This document shows positions 9,340 to 18,660 of a stretch of 64,000 nt of DNA, piece after piece (position 1 is the first letter of the stretch; every line of letters starts with the position of its first letter). The notes beneath the pieces are model-generated. The model searched no databases, had not been told where the DNA came from, and saw only the letters and a list, made by a program, of their open reading frames with translations. The translations under genes and the position numbers were made by a program. Source of the DNA: Aestuariibacter sp. (GTDB taxonomy: Bacteria; Pseudomonadota; Gammaproteobacteria; Enterobacterales; Alteromonadaceae); contig CP051238.1 in assembly GCA_017794925.1 (NCBI GenBank), positions 3,737,328-3,801,327 of the forward strand, in the 5' to 3' direction.

Positions 9340-10653
9340 TTAGTGTTGGGTGAGTTGCGAGACAGCACCTACCACTAACTCAGCCCCATCCTGAATTTCC
9401 TGAATAACAGCCTGGGTTTCATTGAGTTGTTGTAACGCTTCCATGGCACTTTGCTTACTGACATTGATTGAATTTACGGCCGCTTCGGCTAACTGACTAT
9501 TCTCTGCAACCACATGCACAATCTCATCTGTCGACTTTGTTGTTCTGAATGCCAGTTCCCTTACTTCATCAGCAACCACAGCAAAGCCCCTGCCCTGATC
9601 GCCTGCCCGCGCAGCTTCAATCGCCGCATTTAATGCCAACAGGTTAGTTTGATCGGCAATGCCGCCAATCGCCTGAATAATTTTGCTGATCTCCTGAGAC
9701 TGCTTGTTCAAAGCGTCAATGCTTGCTGATGCCTCCGACATTTTATCAACCAAAACCGACATCATGTCAGCAGTAGATTGCATTAACGCATGTCCGCGGT
9801 TGGAACTGTCACCTGTTTGCCGCGATGTCTCGTAAGCCATATCAGCCGCTTCTGCGACTCGTTGCTCTTGCTCGACTTGTTCAGTAATGTCACTGGCAAA
9901 TTTCACGCAGCGGGTTAGCTCACCATAGGCATTAAAAATAGGGTTATACGACCCTTCCAGCCATATCTCTCTGCCCTGTTTATTTACGCGCTTATAACGT
10001 GATACAAAAAATTCGCCGCTTTTAAGTCGCTGCCAGAAATCAGCATACTGCGCGCTTTCAGCCTCTTCTCGGGTACAAAACATGCGGTGATGCTTGCCTT
10101 TTACCTCATCAACCGTATACCCCATTGTTTTGCAGAAGTTCTCGTTGCAATCCAACACTACGCCATCGATGGTAAATTCAATAACCGCCGTAGAGCGCTT
10201 GATCGCCTTTATCATGTTTTCGTTCAGGCGAGAGGAATTAATGGTGCGGGTTAGGTTATTAGCAAACAAATCGATTGAAAACACCTTACCTTGCGAGTCC
10301 CGGATAGGCTGCATTATTACCCTGAGCCAAAGGTGCTCAGCGGTGCCATTATCAATTTCAACTGCACCAGACCAATGCTGCTTTTCCACGATGGCTCGTT
10401 GCAGCTGCTTGTAGTGTTCTGTATTTCGGGCTTTTGGCGGCACCAGATCAATAAATGACATGCCGACTAAGGTGTGTTCCGAAAATCCCGTTTCCCGGAT
10501 AAATAATGAGTTGGCTTCAGTAAGTTCACCACTGGTGTTCATTGACACGTGCAGCATTTCACTACTCAGGCTATCGAAGATCTGCTTATATACAGACAGC
10601 TCTCCCGATACATTTTCCAACTGCTCAGCAAGTACCTTGCTCTTTGAAAACAT
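9340..10653 (-). CDS. Soluble PAS-PAS methyl-accepting chemotaxis protein
   Basis: 437-aa chemoreceptor with no membrane segment. Two PAS domains (about residues 20-130 and 145-255; the second ends in a PAC-like SYNPIFNAYGELTRCVKFASDIT) are followed by a signalling domain with the hairpin tip QTNLLALNAAIEAARAGDQG then GFAVVADEVRELA. It probably senses a cytoplasmic signal, such as redox state or a cofactor-bound ligand, and passes it to CheA/CheW. There is no C-terminal CheR-tethering pentapeptide. The ATG follows a GGAGCGA ribosome site. It is transcribed towards, not with, the binding-protein gene. Confidence 0.9.
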   Translation of the reverse strand: MFSKSKVLAEQLENVSGELSVYKQIFDSLSSEMLHVSMNTSGELTEANSLFIRETGFSEHTLVGMSFIDLVPPKARNTEHYKQLQRAIVEKQHWSGAVEIDNGTAEHLWLRVIMQPIRDSQGKVFSIDLFANNLTRTINSSRLNENMIKAIKRSTAVIEFTIDGVVLDCNENFCKTMGYTVDEVKGKHHRMFCTREEAESAQYADFWQRLKSGEFFVSRYKRVNKQGREIWLEGSYNPIFNAYGELTRCVKFASDITEQVEQEQRVAEAADMAYETSRQTGDSSNRGHALMQSTADMMSVLVDKMSEASASIDALNKQSQEISKIIQAIGGIADQTNLLALNAAIEAARAGDQGRGFAVVADEVRELAFRTTKSTDEIVHVVAENSQLAEAAVNSINVSKQSAMEALQQLNETQAVIQEIQDGAELVVGAVSQLTQH

Positions 10654-10940
10654 CCATTCGCTCCATCGATATTTCAGGCTAGCGCCGCCTTGATTATCGT
10701 TATTATGCTTATCGTGCTTTGTTCACGACAAGGTTGTCATAGATAGAATTAAATGTTGCCATGAATGTATGACATTTAAAAGCGAGATTTAGAAAAAACT
10801 TATATTTATTAGATATTTAAAATATATTACAAAATGCAACTAGGAAAAGATGAAGTGGATATTAAGAGGGATTGAAATAACGTTAATCCCCCTGTAAACC
10901 TGCCATTTGACACTGATAGAATGACGAATACAGAAGCGTG

Positions 10941-11717
10941 TTACTTCACGGGCAAGCCGCTGTGAAACTTAAAATCATCATCGGGTGATGAAATAAGTTC
11001 CGCTTCAATCGACCTGAAAAAGGCAATTCGTTCGGAAATATCCTGACCAGCAATTTCTTCTGCCAATGTCAGATAATCCTGATAATGGCGCGCTTCAGAG
11101 CGCAATAGTGAGATGTAAAAATCGCCGAGCGGTTTATCGACATGGGGCGCCAACACAGCAAAACGTTCACAGGATCGCGCTTCAATATAGGCACCGCAGA
11201 TCAATTTATCGACCAATGCCGCTGGCTCATGGGTTTTCACATGCTGAAGTAAGCCCCTTGCATAGCGGCTGGAGCTAATGGTGTCGTAAGCAATGCCATA
11301 GCCTTCCATGATTTCCAGCACCTGATAAAAGTGGTGTAGCTCCTCTTTTATCAACAAGACCATTTTATCGATAAGGTCCTGCCCATAAGGTGTACCTGAT
11401 TTTGGGATCATGGATTTGGTGAGTTTTTCGTGATTCGCCAGTGCTTTCCAGTCACCTACCTTCCGATACGTGAAATCTTCAAACGGCTTTAACCAGGCTA
11501 ACAGTGCTTCCCCACTCTCTTTATCTACTGCATAACGACGAATGAGAAACATAGCAGACTGTGCGGCCTTGAGCTCACACACCAAATGATCAAGCAGAAC
11601 CGTTGATAAATTTTCAGGTTTAGCCGCTTCATTAACCCAGGCTTCTGGGGTTTTACAGCCTAAAAATGCGTGAATGGGGGCAAGTAACTGTTGCAACGGA
11701 CTCTCTCTGAACGACAT
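10941..11717 (-). CDS. miaE: tRNA-(ms2io6A) hydroxylase
   Basis: Non-haem diiron hydroxylase that converts ms2i6A37 of tRNAs to ms2io6A. The 258-aa product carries the ferritin-like ligands EELHHF, EARSCERF and SEARHYQDY. The frame is open from a GTG at 11741, but the start at 11717 gives the usual short N-terminus before LLAPIHAFLGCKTPEAWV. Neither start has a strong ribosome site, so it is uncertain by eight residues. It stands alone between the chemoreceptor and the divergent YIP1 gene. Confidence 0.9.
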   Translation of the reverse strand: MSFRESPLQQLLAPIHAFLGCKTPEAWVNEAAKPENLSTVLLDHLVCELKAAQSAMFLIRRYAVDKESGEALLAWLKPFEDFTYRKVGDWKALANHEKLTKSMIPKSGTPYGQDLIDKMVLLIKEELHHFYQVLEIMEGYGIAYDTISSSRYARGLLQHVKTHEPAALVDKLICGAYIEARSCERFAVLAPHVDKPLGDFYISLLRSEARHYQDYLTLAEEIAGQDISERIAFFRSIEAELISSPDDDFKFHSGLPVK

Positions 11718-11897
11718 AAATCTGAGCGTGAAGTTTACCACAGGATAAGGAGGGTGCTAAGTGTCGCATAGCTGTCTGCTAACGCGTTACAGGCGTATCA
11801 CACTTCCTCAGTTAACCCATGCCGAATAGGTGGCGATCATTTTTTAATCAAAAGTATTGACTTAAATTTATACTTAGATGAGACTAAATGTAACAAC

Positions 11898-11917
11898 AAT
11901 GTTAATTAGTTAACATT
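11898..11917. promoter_or_regulatory. Inverted repeat upstream of the YIP1 gene
   Basis: A perfect 8-bp inverted repeat, AATGTTAA-TTAG-TTAACATT, about 50 bp before the YIP1 gene start and downstream of AT-rich promoter-like sequence. A regulator site is possible, but the binding protein is unknown. Confidence 0.35.
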
Positions 11918-11965
11918 ATGATAAATAAAAAGTGGTAACAGCAGACCAACTAGCCGGGAGGCATT

Positions 11966-12565
11966 ATGATCCTAAATCATCTCTGGGGTATTTATACCCA
12001 CCCAAAAGAAGAATGGGAAACCATTGACCAACGTCACGAAAGCTACTTTTACGCACTCAGTCACATCGCCGTCATCGCATTAATACCAGCCATCATAGGT
12101 TATTATTCAGCCGCTCATTTGGGTTGGAGTATTGGTGCAGGTGAGATCATTAAACTCACTCAACAAAGTGCGATGACTATGAGCATTGCCATGTATTTCG
12201 GCTTGATTACCGGCGTGGTGCTATTGGCCATTTTAATTCACGAACTGGCGAATGCATTTGATGCTGCACCGACCTATACACAATCCCTGGAGTTAGCCGC
12301 ATACACCGCAACACCGTTATTTATGGTAGGTTTTGCAGGTTTATATCCTGAACTGTGGTTTATTATGACCGTCGGATTGGTCGGGTTGTCTTACTCGGTG
12401 TATCTGCTCTACTCCGGCGTACCTATTCTGATGCATATCCCGGAAGAAAAAGGCTTTATTTATTCGAGCTCAGTGGTGACCTGTGGGTTGGTGTTACTGG
12501 TTATATTAATGGCAAGCACTGTCATTCTATGGAGCATGGGTCTGGGCCCAATCTTTATGCATTAA
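11966..12565 (+). CDS. YIP1-family inner-membrane protein
   Basis: 199 aa with five hydrophobic segments and the typical start HLWGIYTHPKEEWETI followed by a YIP1-type membrane domain. The bacterial role of the family is not known. A strong ribosome site (GGGAGG) lies 6 nt before the ATG. It is a single-gene unit with a terminator after it. Confidence 0.8.
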   Translation: MILNHLWGIYTHPKEEWETIDQRHESYFYALSHIAVIALIPAIIGYYSAAHLGWSIGAGEIIKLTQQSAMTMSIAMYFGLITGVVLLAILIHELANAFDAAPTYTQSLELAAYTATPLFMVGFAGLYPELWFIMTVGLVGLSYSVYLLYSGVPILMHIPEEKGFIYSSSVVTCGLVLLVILMASTVILWSMGLGPIFMH

Positions 12566-12600
12566 CAAACCAGCCGTTGAGTGGATTTAAACATAAAAAT

Positions 12601-12623
12601 GCCGTACTAAGTACGGCTTTTTT
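12601..12623. terminator. Bidirectional terminator between the YIP1 gene and purF
   Basis: Stem GCCGTAC / GTACGGC with a TAA loop. There is a T6 tail on the plus strand, and on the minus strand the stem is followed by ATTTTTATG, so it may serve both converging genes. Confidence 0.85.
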
Positions 12624-12645
12624 GTATCTGGATCTTTAACCTGGA

Positions 12646-14166
12646 TTACGAATCCATGTTGTGCATTTCCAGGTTTGATAATTCAGCTTGCACCACTGGC
12701 GCCTGACGGGCTTTTTCGCTGCGAGCCACATCTATGCGCTCCAGGTATGACTGGTCAACGTCACCCGTAATGTAATTACCATCAAACACCGATGTTTCAA
12801 ATCGTTTAATGTGCTGATTCTCGTGTTGTACCGCCTCAACCAGATCCTGAATATCCTGGAAGATTAGACCATCAGCCTGAATTAAATCAGAAATCTGATC
12901 GATTTCACGACCGTAGGCAATCAGTTCATTCGCCGATGGCATATCGATGCCGTATACGTTCGGGAATCGAATTTCTGGCGCTGCCGATGCGAAATACACC
13001 TTTTTGGCACCTGATTCACGAGCCATTTCAATGATTTGGCCTGATGTAGTACCACGAACAATGGAATCATCGACCAACAATACGTTTTTGCCTTTAAACT
13101 CGGATGAGATGGCATTTAGCTTACGACGTACTGATTTTTTACGCATGGTCTGTCCAGGCATAATAAACGTGCGGCCAATGTAGCGGTTTTTCACGAAGCC
13201 CTGGCGATATGGCAGGTCCAGTGTATTGGCGATTTGCAGCGCAATGTCCATGGACGTTTCCGGGATTGGGATAACAACGTCAATATCCAGATCGGCCCAT
13301 TCGCGTGCGATTTTTTGACCCAGTTTTTTACCCATGTTTACGCGCGATGCATAAACAGAAATACCGTCGATGAACGAGTCCGGACGTGCAAAGTAAACAA
13401 ATTCGAAGATACAAGGTGACGTTACTGGGTTTTCTGCGCATTGTTGCGTAAACAACTCGCCTTGCTCGGTAACAAATACCGCTTCACCCGGTGCTACGTC
13501 ACGAATAAATTTAAAGCCGACCGCATCCAGTGCAACACTTTCAGACGCAACCATGTATTCGTCACCCATTTCAGTCACGCGCTTACCCAGCGCTAACGGA
13601 CGAATACCATGCGGGTCACGAAACGCAACCATACCTAAACCGATTACAGCCGCGGCAACAGCATAAGCCCCGCTGATTTTCTGATGTACTTTAGTCACCA
13701 CATCAAAAATGTCTTTTGGCGATACGGTCAGGCCAGTGGTTTTAATTTGCAGTTCGTGAGCAAAAATATTCAGCAGGATTTCTGAGTCTGAGGTGGTATT
13801 CACGTGACGACGTGCATTGCGAGCCACTTCTTCCTGCAATGTGTGTGCATTAGTGAGGTTACCGTTGTGCGCAAACGCAATACCAAACGGCGAGTTAACA
13901 TAAAACGGCTGGGCTTCGGCTGAGCTTGATGAGCCTGCTGTTGGATACCGGCAGTGACCAATACCCATGTTACCCGTTAAACGCTTCATATGACGCGTAT
14001 GGAACACGTCTCTAACCAATCCATTGTCTTTACGCAGATTGAACACACCGTTATCGATGGTCATGATACCTGCGGCATCCTGGCCCCGATGCTGTAGCAC
14101 GGTTAAGCAGTCATACAATGACTGAGCGACCGGTGTTTTACCAACAATTCCGACAATACCACACAT
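12646..14166 (-). CDS. purF: Amidophosphoribosyltransferase
   Basis: First committed enzyme of purine synthesis: PRPP + glutamine to phosphoribosylamine. 506 aa. The N-terminal glutaminase nucleophile is Cys2 (MCGIVGIVG), and the C-terminal half has the PRPP-binding motif VLLVDDSIVRGTTS. It lies 13 bp after cvpA, the conserved cvpA-purF operon order. Confidence 0.98.
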   Translation of the reverse strand: MCGIVGIVGKTPVAQSLYDCLTVLQHRGQDAAGIMTIDNGVFNLRKDNGLVRDVFHTRHMKRLTGNMGIGHCRYPTAGSSSSAEAQPFYVNSPFGIAFAHNGNLTNAHTLQEEVARNARRHVNTTSDSEILLNIFAHELQIKTTGLTVSPKDIFDVVTKVHQKISGAYAVAAAVIGLGMVAFRDPHGIRPLALGKRVTEMGDEYMVASESVALDAVGFKFIRDVAPGEAVFVTEQGELFTQQCAENPVTSPCIFEFVYFARPDSFIDGISVYASRVNMGKKLGQKIAREWADLDIDVVIPIPETSMDIALQIANTLDLPYRQGFVKNRYIGRTFIMPGQTMRKKSVRRKLNAISSEFKGKNVLLVDDSIVRGTTSGQIIEMARESGAKKVYFASAAPEIRFPNVYGIDMPSANELIAYGREIDQISDLIQADGLIFQDIQDLVEAVQHENQHIKRFETSVFDGNYITGDVDQSYLERIDVARSEKARQAPVVQAELSNLEMHNMDS

Positions 14167-14179
14167 GTAGGTTACCTAT

Positions 14180-14668
14180 TTAAGCGGGAGTTAAAAAACT
14201 GGAGCTGTCTTTTACGTAGCTAAAAAACCACTCAATAATGACTGCAAATTCTGGTACCAATACCGACTCCTCCCACCATGTTGACGATGCAGATGGTGTA
14301 AAGGTATCCAGAAAGAATAATAGCGCACTTACGATAAGAATGCCGCGCAATCCACCGAAAACCGCCCCTAATGCGCGGTCGGTGCCTGACAAGCCCGTCG
14401 CTTCCACCAGTTGACTGACAACATGGTTTACCAGGGCGCCAAGAATGAGTGTTGCCACAAACAATGCAGCAATCGCGGCCCCGTTTCGGACGAGTTCATC
14501 GTTAATTTGTGTAAAATAAACAGCGAGATCAGCGTAAAACTGGCTGGCGATAAATAGCGCGGCAAACCACACTACTAAAGAAATAGCTTCTTTGACAAAG
14601 CCGCGCACCAGACTGATTATAGTTGAGAGCGCAATTACAGCGATTATTGCGTAATCCAGCCAATTCAT
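14180..14668 (-). CDS. cvpA: Colicin V production family membrane protein
   Basis: 162 aa with four membrane segments, beginning MNWLDYAIIAVIALSTIISLVRGF as in all CvpA proteins, with a conserved TDRALGAVFGGLRG loop. The molecular role is unclear; it is usually co-transcribed with purF, as here (13-bp spacing). Confidence 0.95.
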   Translation of the reverse strand: MNWLDYAIIAVIALSTIISLVRGFVKEAISLVVWFAALFIASQFYADLAVYFTQINDELVRNGAAIAALFVATLILGALVNHVVSQLVEATGLSGTDRALGAVFGGLRGILIVSALLFFLDTFTPSASSTWWEESVLVPEFAVIIEWFFSYVKDSSSFLTPA

Positions 14669-14683
14669 CGTCGATATTTTACC

Positions 14684-14699
14684 TTGTAAGCGTTGCCCT
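14684..14699 (-). promoter_or_regulatory. Possible PurR-like operator before cvpA-purF
   Basis: The minus strand carries GGGCAACGCTTACAA about 16 bp before the cvpA start, a weak match to the PurR palindrome (core GCAAACGTTTGC). The position suits repression of cvpA-purF, but the match is partial. Confidence 0.25.
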
Positions 14700-14873
14700 G
14701 CATAAATTCACAGCACACCGCGTCGAATTCGCGCGCATTCTACCAGAAGTCAGAATGATTACCAGTGCAGGAATTTTACTCAGCAGCAATGTGGGTTAAT
14801 CAAACCCCACTATACCGGATTTTTTCTTGTTTTTAGAACAACTTATTTACTTTTAGTGGTGGTAAAAACGGAC

Positions 14874-15473
14874 TTAACTATTCACACTAAAGGTGGTGAC
14901 TTTGCCCTTTAGGCCCGTTATCTCCTGCAAATGGGGAATAGCAGTTTCCAGCGCGCTTTTGTCCAGATTGGGTCCGACGAAGACCTTGGTAAGAGGACCA
15001 GAACTTGTAACGATAGGTTTACTAAAAGCGCGATACCCCGCACTTTCTAATTTATCAAGCAGTTGCTTCACGTTCTTTTGGTGACGGAAGCTCCCCAATT
15101 GGATAACCCAGCTGCTACCCGTAGTGGCCTCATCGGGTGCTTCTACAACCGTTTGACGCGCAAGGTCATCATTACCAGCGGAACTGATGTCTGCTGTTAC
15201 CGTTTCATCTGGCGCTTCAACCTGCGGTTCAGGCTCATCATCCAGTGCCGGTTCGTTAACAATTTCTATGGGACGCTGTGTTGCCGCCGCTACCCGTTCA
15301 GCAGGAAAAGGCTCAGGATTAACAATCGGCTTTTGATTAGGTGCGGGCGGTACATTGACAAAGACATCCTGATTACTGGTTTTCTTGCCATCCAGCATAT
15401 CAGGTAAAAAGATCACAGCCACTGCCACCAGAATGACGGTTCCAACCAATCTGTTTTGTAACGCTGTCGCCAC
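14874..15473 (-). CDS. dedD: SPOR-domain cell-division protein DedD
   Basis: 199 aa: an N-terminal membrane anchor (about residues 8-26, VGTVILVAVAVIFLPDMLDG), a Pro/Glu-rich periplasmic linker, and a C-terminal SPOR domain from about 120 (SSWVIQLGSFRHQKNVKQLLDKL) that binds denuded septal peptidoglycan. The place between folC and cvpA matches E. coli. Confidence 0.93.
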   Translation of the reverse strand: MATALQNRLVGTVILVAVAVIFLPDMLDGKKTSNQDVFVNVPPAPNQKPIVNPEPFPAERVAAATQRPIEIVNEPALDDEPEPQVEAPDETVTADISSAGNDDLARQTVVEAPDEATTGSSWVIQLGSFRHQKNVKQLLDKLESAGYRAFSKPIVTSSGPLTKVFVGPNLDKSALETAIPHLQEITGLKGKVTTFSVNS

Positions 15474-15491
15474 TACTGTCTCATCCTGTCG

Positions 15492-16736
15492 TTATTTTAG
15501 TGTATTGTGCGGTAACGCTAAAATATCTGCAACAGTATGAAACGATCCAACCACTAAAATTAACGCATCTTCAGTGGCTTGAGCCCGGGCAGCATGAAAA
15601 GCGTCTACAACATGAGCAAATTGCTGTTGTGCCTGCCCTTCAGGCACGGCCTTGCCCAATGTGTCGGCCAACAAACCCCGGGGACCTTTAGTAGAAGCCA
15701 GATACCAGCTTGGATTAAATGCGGCAAACGGCGCTAACGACGGCGCCAGTGCTTTATCCTTAAGCATGGCAATCACGATGTGCAGCGAAGTGAATGACTG
15801 TTTGTTCAGCCAGTTGGCCAGTGACTCCGTCGCCTGAGGATTGTGTCCTACGTCCAGATACGTATTTGGCCCTGTCGCTATCAGTTGTCGACGGCCCGGT
15901 AATCGCGTGTTGGCAACCACGTCTTTAATAAGGGCATCGTCGAACTTATAGCCAAGTAGGAACAGTGTTGCAAACGCGGTGGCAACATTATTGGCAGGGA
16001 TAACCGTATCAGGCAGTGGGATTTCACGTGCGTCAGGATGGGAAAGTAATAATCCTTGCCCGGCTTGCTTTATGGCAAAATCCTTTCCTTGCCATAACGC
16101 ATTTGCTCGCGTTTCTTTTACCGCATCAATCAACGTGACTGGTGGTTCGGATTCGCCAATGACCACCTTTCCGTCATCTGTAATAATGCCAGCTTTTTCA
16201 GTCGCGATTTTTTCACGGGTATCGCCCAGCCAATCCTGATGATCAAGACCAATGCTGGTGATCACTGCGATGTCGGTGTCGACGATATTGGTGGCGTCCA
16301 GACGCCCCCCCAAACCCACTTCCAGAATCACAACATCCAACTCAGACTGCATCAGCATTAACATGCCGGCAAGGGTGCCAAATTCAAAGTAAGTCAGACT
16401 GGTATTGCCACGAGCGAGCTCTACTTGTTCGAAGGCGCTGCAGAACGCCGCTTCCTGTGGTAGTTCTCCATTGACGCGAACACGCTCGCGATAATCCAGT
16501 AAATGGGGAGAGCTGTATACGCCAACGGATTGGCCACTGCGAAGCAATGCCTGCTCCATGAGCGCACAGGTAGTGCCCTTACCGTTGGTACCACCAACGA
16601 TAATGACACGGGAATCAAACTGAATATTCAGTGCGTCAGCGACCTGTTTTACCCTGTCCAACCCCATATCAATGGTCGTCGGATGGATCGACTCAAGGTA
16701 CGCTAACCACTGAGGCAGTGTGCGTGAATTTGTCAT
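15492..16736 (-). CDS. folC: Dihydrofolate synthase / folylpolyglutamate synthase
   Basis: 414-aa Mur-ligase-type enzyme that adds glutamate to dihydropteroate and folates. The P-loop IIVGGTNGKGTTCALME, the DHQDWLG motif of the active site and a C-terminal ligase domain (YLDVGHNPQATESL) are visible. It is in the accD-folC-dedD order with 18-19-bp gaps, so probably one transcript. Confidence 0.97.
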   Translation of the reverse strand: MTNSRTLPQWLAYLESIHPTTIDMGLDRVKQVADALNIQFDSRVIIVGGTNGKGTTCALMEQALLRSGQSVGVYSSPHLLDYRERVRVNGELPQEAAFCSAFEQVELARGNTSLTYFEFGTLAGMLMLMQSELDVVILEVGLGGRLDATNIVDTDIAVITSIGLDHQDWLGDTREKIATEKAGIITDDGKVVIGESEPPVTLIDAVKETRANALWQGKDFAIKQAGQGLLLSHPDAREIPLPDTVIPANNVATAFATLFLLGYKFDDALIKDVVANTRLPGRRQLIATGPNTYLDVGHNPQATESLANWLNKQSFTSLHIVIAMLKDKALAPSLAPFAAFNPSWYLASTKGPRGLLADTLGKAVPEGQAQQQFAHVVDAFHAARAQATEDALILVVGSFHTVADILALPHNTLK

Positions 16737-16755
16737 CAGATATCGGCTCTGCCGA

Positions 16756-17601
16756 TTAGTCCGGACGATGCAACTTGCTTAGTACGCTGTGCAGTTTGTC
16801 GCGCATTTCACGGCGATCCACAATCATGTCGATAGCGCCTTTCTCAAGCAGGAACTCACTGCGCTGGAAGCCTTCAGGCAGTTTTTCACGAACGGTCTGT
16901 TCAATAACACGAGGACCAGCAAAGCCGATCAGGGCTTTCGGTTCCGCCACGTTTATATCGCCTAGCATTGCAAGACTGGCCGATACACCGCCCATGGTAG
17001 GGTCGGTCAGTACAGAAATGTAAGGCAGGCCCTTTTCGCTCAGCTTTGCCAGCGCAGCAGACGTTTTTGCCATTTGCATAAGCGACAACAGCGCTTCCTG
17101 CATACGTGCACCACCACTTGCAGAGAAGCAGATTAGCGGGCAGTTATTTTGTATAGCCGCATTCACAGCAGCGACAAAGCGCGCTCCAACAACCGAGGCC
17201 ATTGAGCCCCCCATGAAGGCAAATTCAAAACTGGCTACAACAACAGGCATGCCTTTCAACTTGCCTTGCATAACAATTAAGGCGTCTTTTTCGTTGGTGG
17301 ACTTTTGTGCCGCCGTTATACGGTCTTTATAACGCTTTGAGTCTTTAAACTTCAGGATATCCTGAGGCTCTAAATCTGATGCCAACTCTTTGCGGTCAGC
17401 CTGATCTAAAAACGCGTCCAGACGTTTGCGCGCATTGATGCGCATGTGGTTGTCACACTTAGGACACACTTCCAGTAATTTATCCAGCTCCTGCTTGTAC
17501 AGCACAGCCTGGCAACTGGTACATTTAGTCCAGATCCCCTCAGGCACATTGCCTTTGGTTGACGTTTGCGTTTTTGGAAGAATTTTTTGAATCCAGCTCA
17601 T
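16756..17601 (-). CDS. accD: Acetyl-CoA carboxylase carboxyltransferase subunit beta
   Basis: 281-aa beta subunit that, with AccA, transfers CO2 from biotin-AccB to acetyl-CoA. The N-terminal zinc ribbon (CTSCQAVLYKQ...CPKCDNH) and the carboxyltransferase domain (SASGGARMQEALLSLMQMAK) are visible. The start MSWIQKILPK at 17601 is chosen over an upstream GTG because of the AAGGAA ribosome site and agreement with the family. Confidence 0.97.
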   Translation of the reverse strand: MSWIQKILPKTQTSTKGNVPEGIWTKCTSCQAVLYKQELDKLLEVCPKCDNHMRINARKRLDAFLDQADRKELASDLEPQDILKFKDSKRYKDRITAAQKSTNEKDALIVMQGKLKGMPVVVASFEFAFMGGSMASVVGARFVAAVNAAIQNNCPLICFSASGGARMQEALLSLMQMAKTSAALAKLSEKGLPYISVLTDPTMGGVSASLAMLGDINVAEPKALIGFAGPRVIEQTVREKLPEGFQRSEFLLEKGAIDMIVDRREMRDKLHSVLSKLHRPD

Positions 17602-17769
17602 GCCAGAGATTTCCTTTATTATGCCCGTCACTGCTCTGCTTTTTACTGATTGTTAGTGCAAGCTGTCACAGGATTGGTGAATTTTTAACAACTATCGGTT
17701 TTACCGAATTATGGCGACATATTAGAGCATATTCAACGCAATAGCGAAAAGTAAAACTGGTCTAAGAAG

Positions 17770-18558
17770 TTAATCCGGCAGGAACAACGGACCCAGTGGT
17801 TGTTCGGGCAAGCCAAACGTCTCAGGATAATCCACTTTTACCAGATACAGCCCATTTGGCTTCGCAGTTGCCGCAGATTGCGTACGATCGCGACCGGCAA
17901 GCAATGTCGCTATCCAGTCAACCGGCTGATGCCCCGACCCCACTTCTACCAGCGAGCCCACAATATTGCGCACCATATGATGCAAAAACGCGTTTGCGCT
18001 AATATCCACCACGACGAACGCACCGTAACGACTTACCGTTACATTGGTGACATTGCGAAACGGGGTTTTTGACTGACACAGTGCTGCCCGAAAGGCGCTG
18101 AAGTCCTGTTCGCCCAGTAACGCCTGTGCCGCCTCGTGCATTAGCGCTTCGTTCAGTGGGCGATGAACATGTGTAATGCCTTTTTCTAAGATCGCCGGAC
18201 GCATTTTGTGATTGTAAATCACATAGCGATAGCGCCTGCCAGTGGCAGAAAACCGTGCGTTAAAATCATCTGGCACATAACAACACCATTTCACGGCAAT
18301 CGAGGACGGCAAATTCGCATTAACACCCATTGTCCAGGCTTTGAGCGGTCGTTCAGCATCAAAGTCAAAATGCACGACCTGACCCGTTGCATGTACGCCG
18401 GCATCGGTGCGTCCTGCACACTGCACTTCTATAGGGGTATTAGCCACCGTAGATAAGGCTTTCTCTAAATGTTCCTGAACACTCGGCACTTCGCGCTGGC
18501 GTTGCCAGCCAAAATGTTGCGCGCCATCATATTCAATACCTAGTGCAATTCGTGTCAT
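17770..18558 (-). CDS. truA: tRNA pseudouridine(38-40) synthase
   Basis: 262 aa if started at MTRIALGIEYDG (18558), the usual N-terminus; the frame is open 20 codons further up. It modifies positions 38-40 of the anticodon arm. The catalytic aspartate lies in AGRTDAGVHATGQVVHF, and the C-terminal FLHHMVRNIVG motif is present. Confidence 0.96.
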   Translation of the reverse strand: MTRIALGIEYDGAQHFGWQRQREVPSVQEHLEKALSTVANTPIEVQCAGRTDAGVHATGQVVHFDFDAERPLKAWTMGVNANLPSSIAVKWCCYVPDDFNARFSATGRRYRYVIYNHKMRPAILEKGITHVHRPLNEALMHEAAQALLGEQDFSAFRAALCQSKTPFRNVTNVTVSRYGAFVVVDISANAFLHHMVRNIVGSLVEVGSGHQPVDWIATLLAGRDRTQSAATAKPNGLYLVKVDYPETFGLPEQPLGPLFLPD

Positions 18559-18660
18559 GTGTGTACAGCAATTATTTAACGGGGGCGTAAGTGTATTATA
18601 AGGCGTCGGATGGGGCAATTTTGCAGGGAAGAAAACCCCTTCCCTGCAGACTTTACGTGG

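Noticed and set aside
10094..10414. 106-aa plus-strand frame opposite the chemoreceptor
   Set aside because: Antisense shadow of the PAS domains; no family features.
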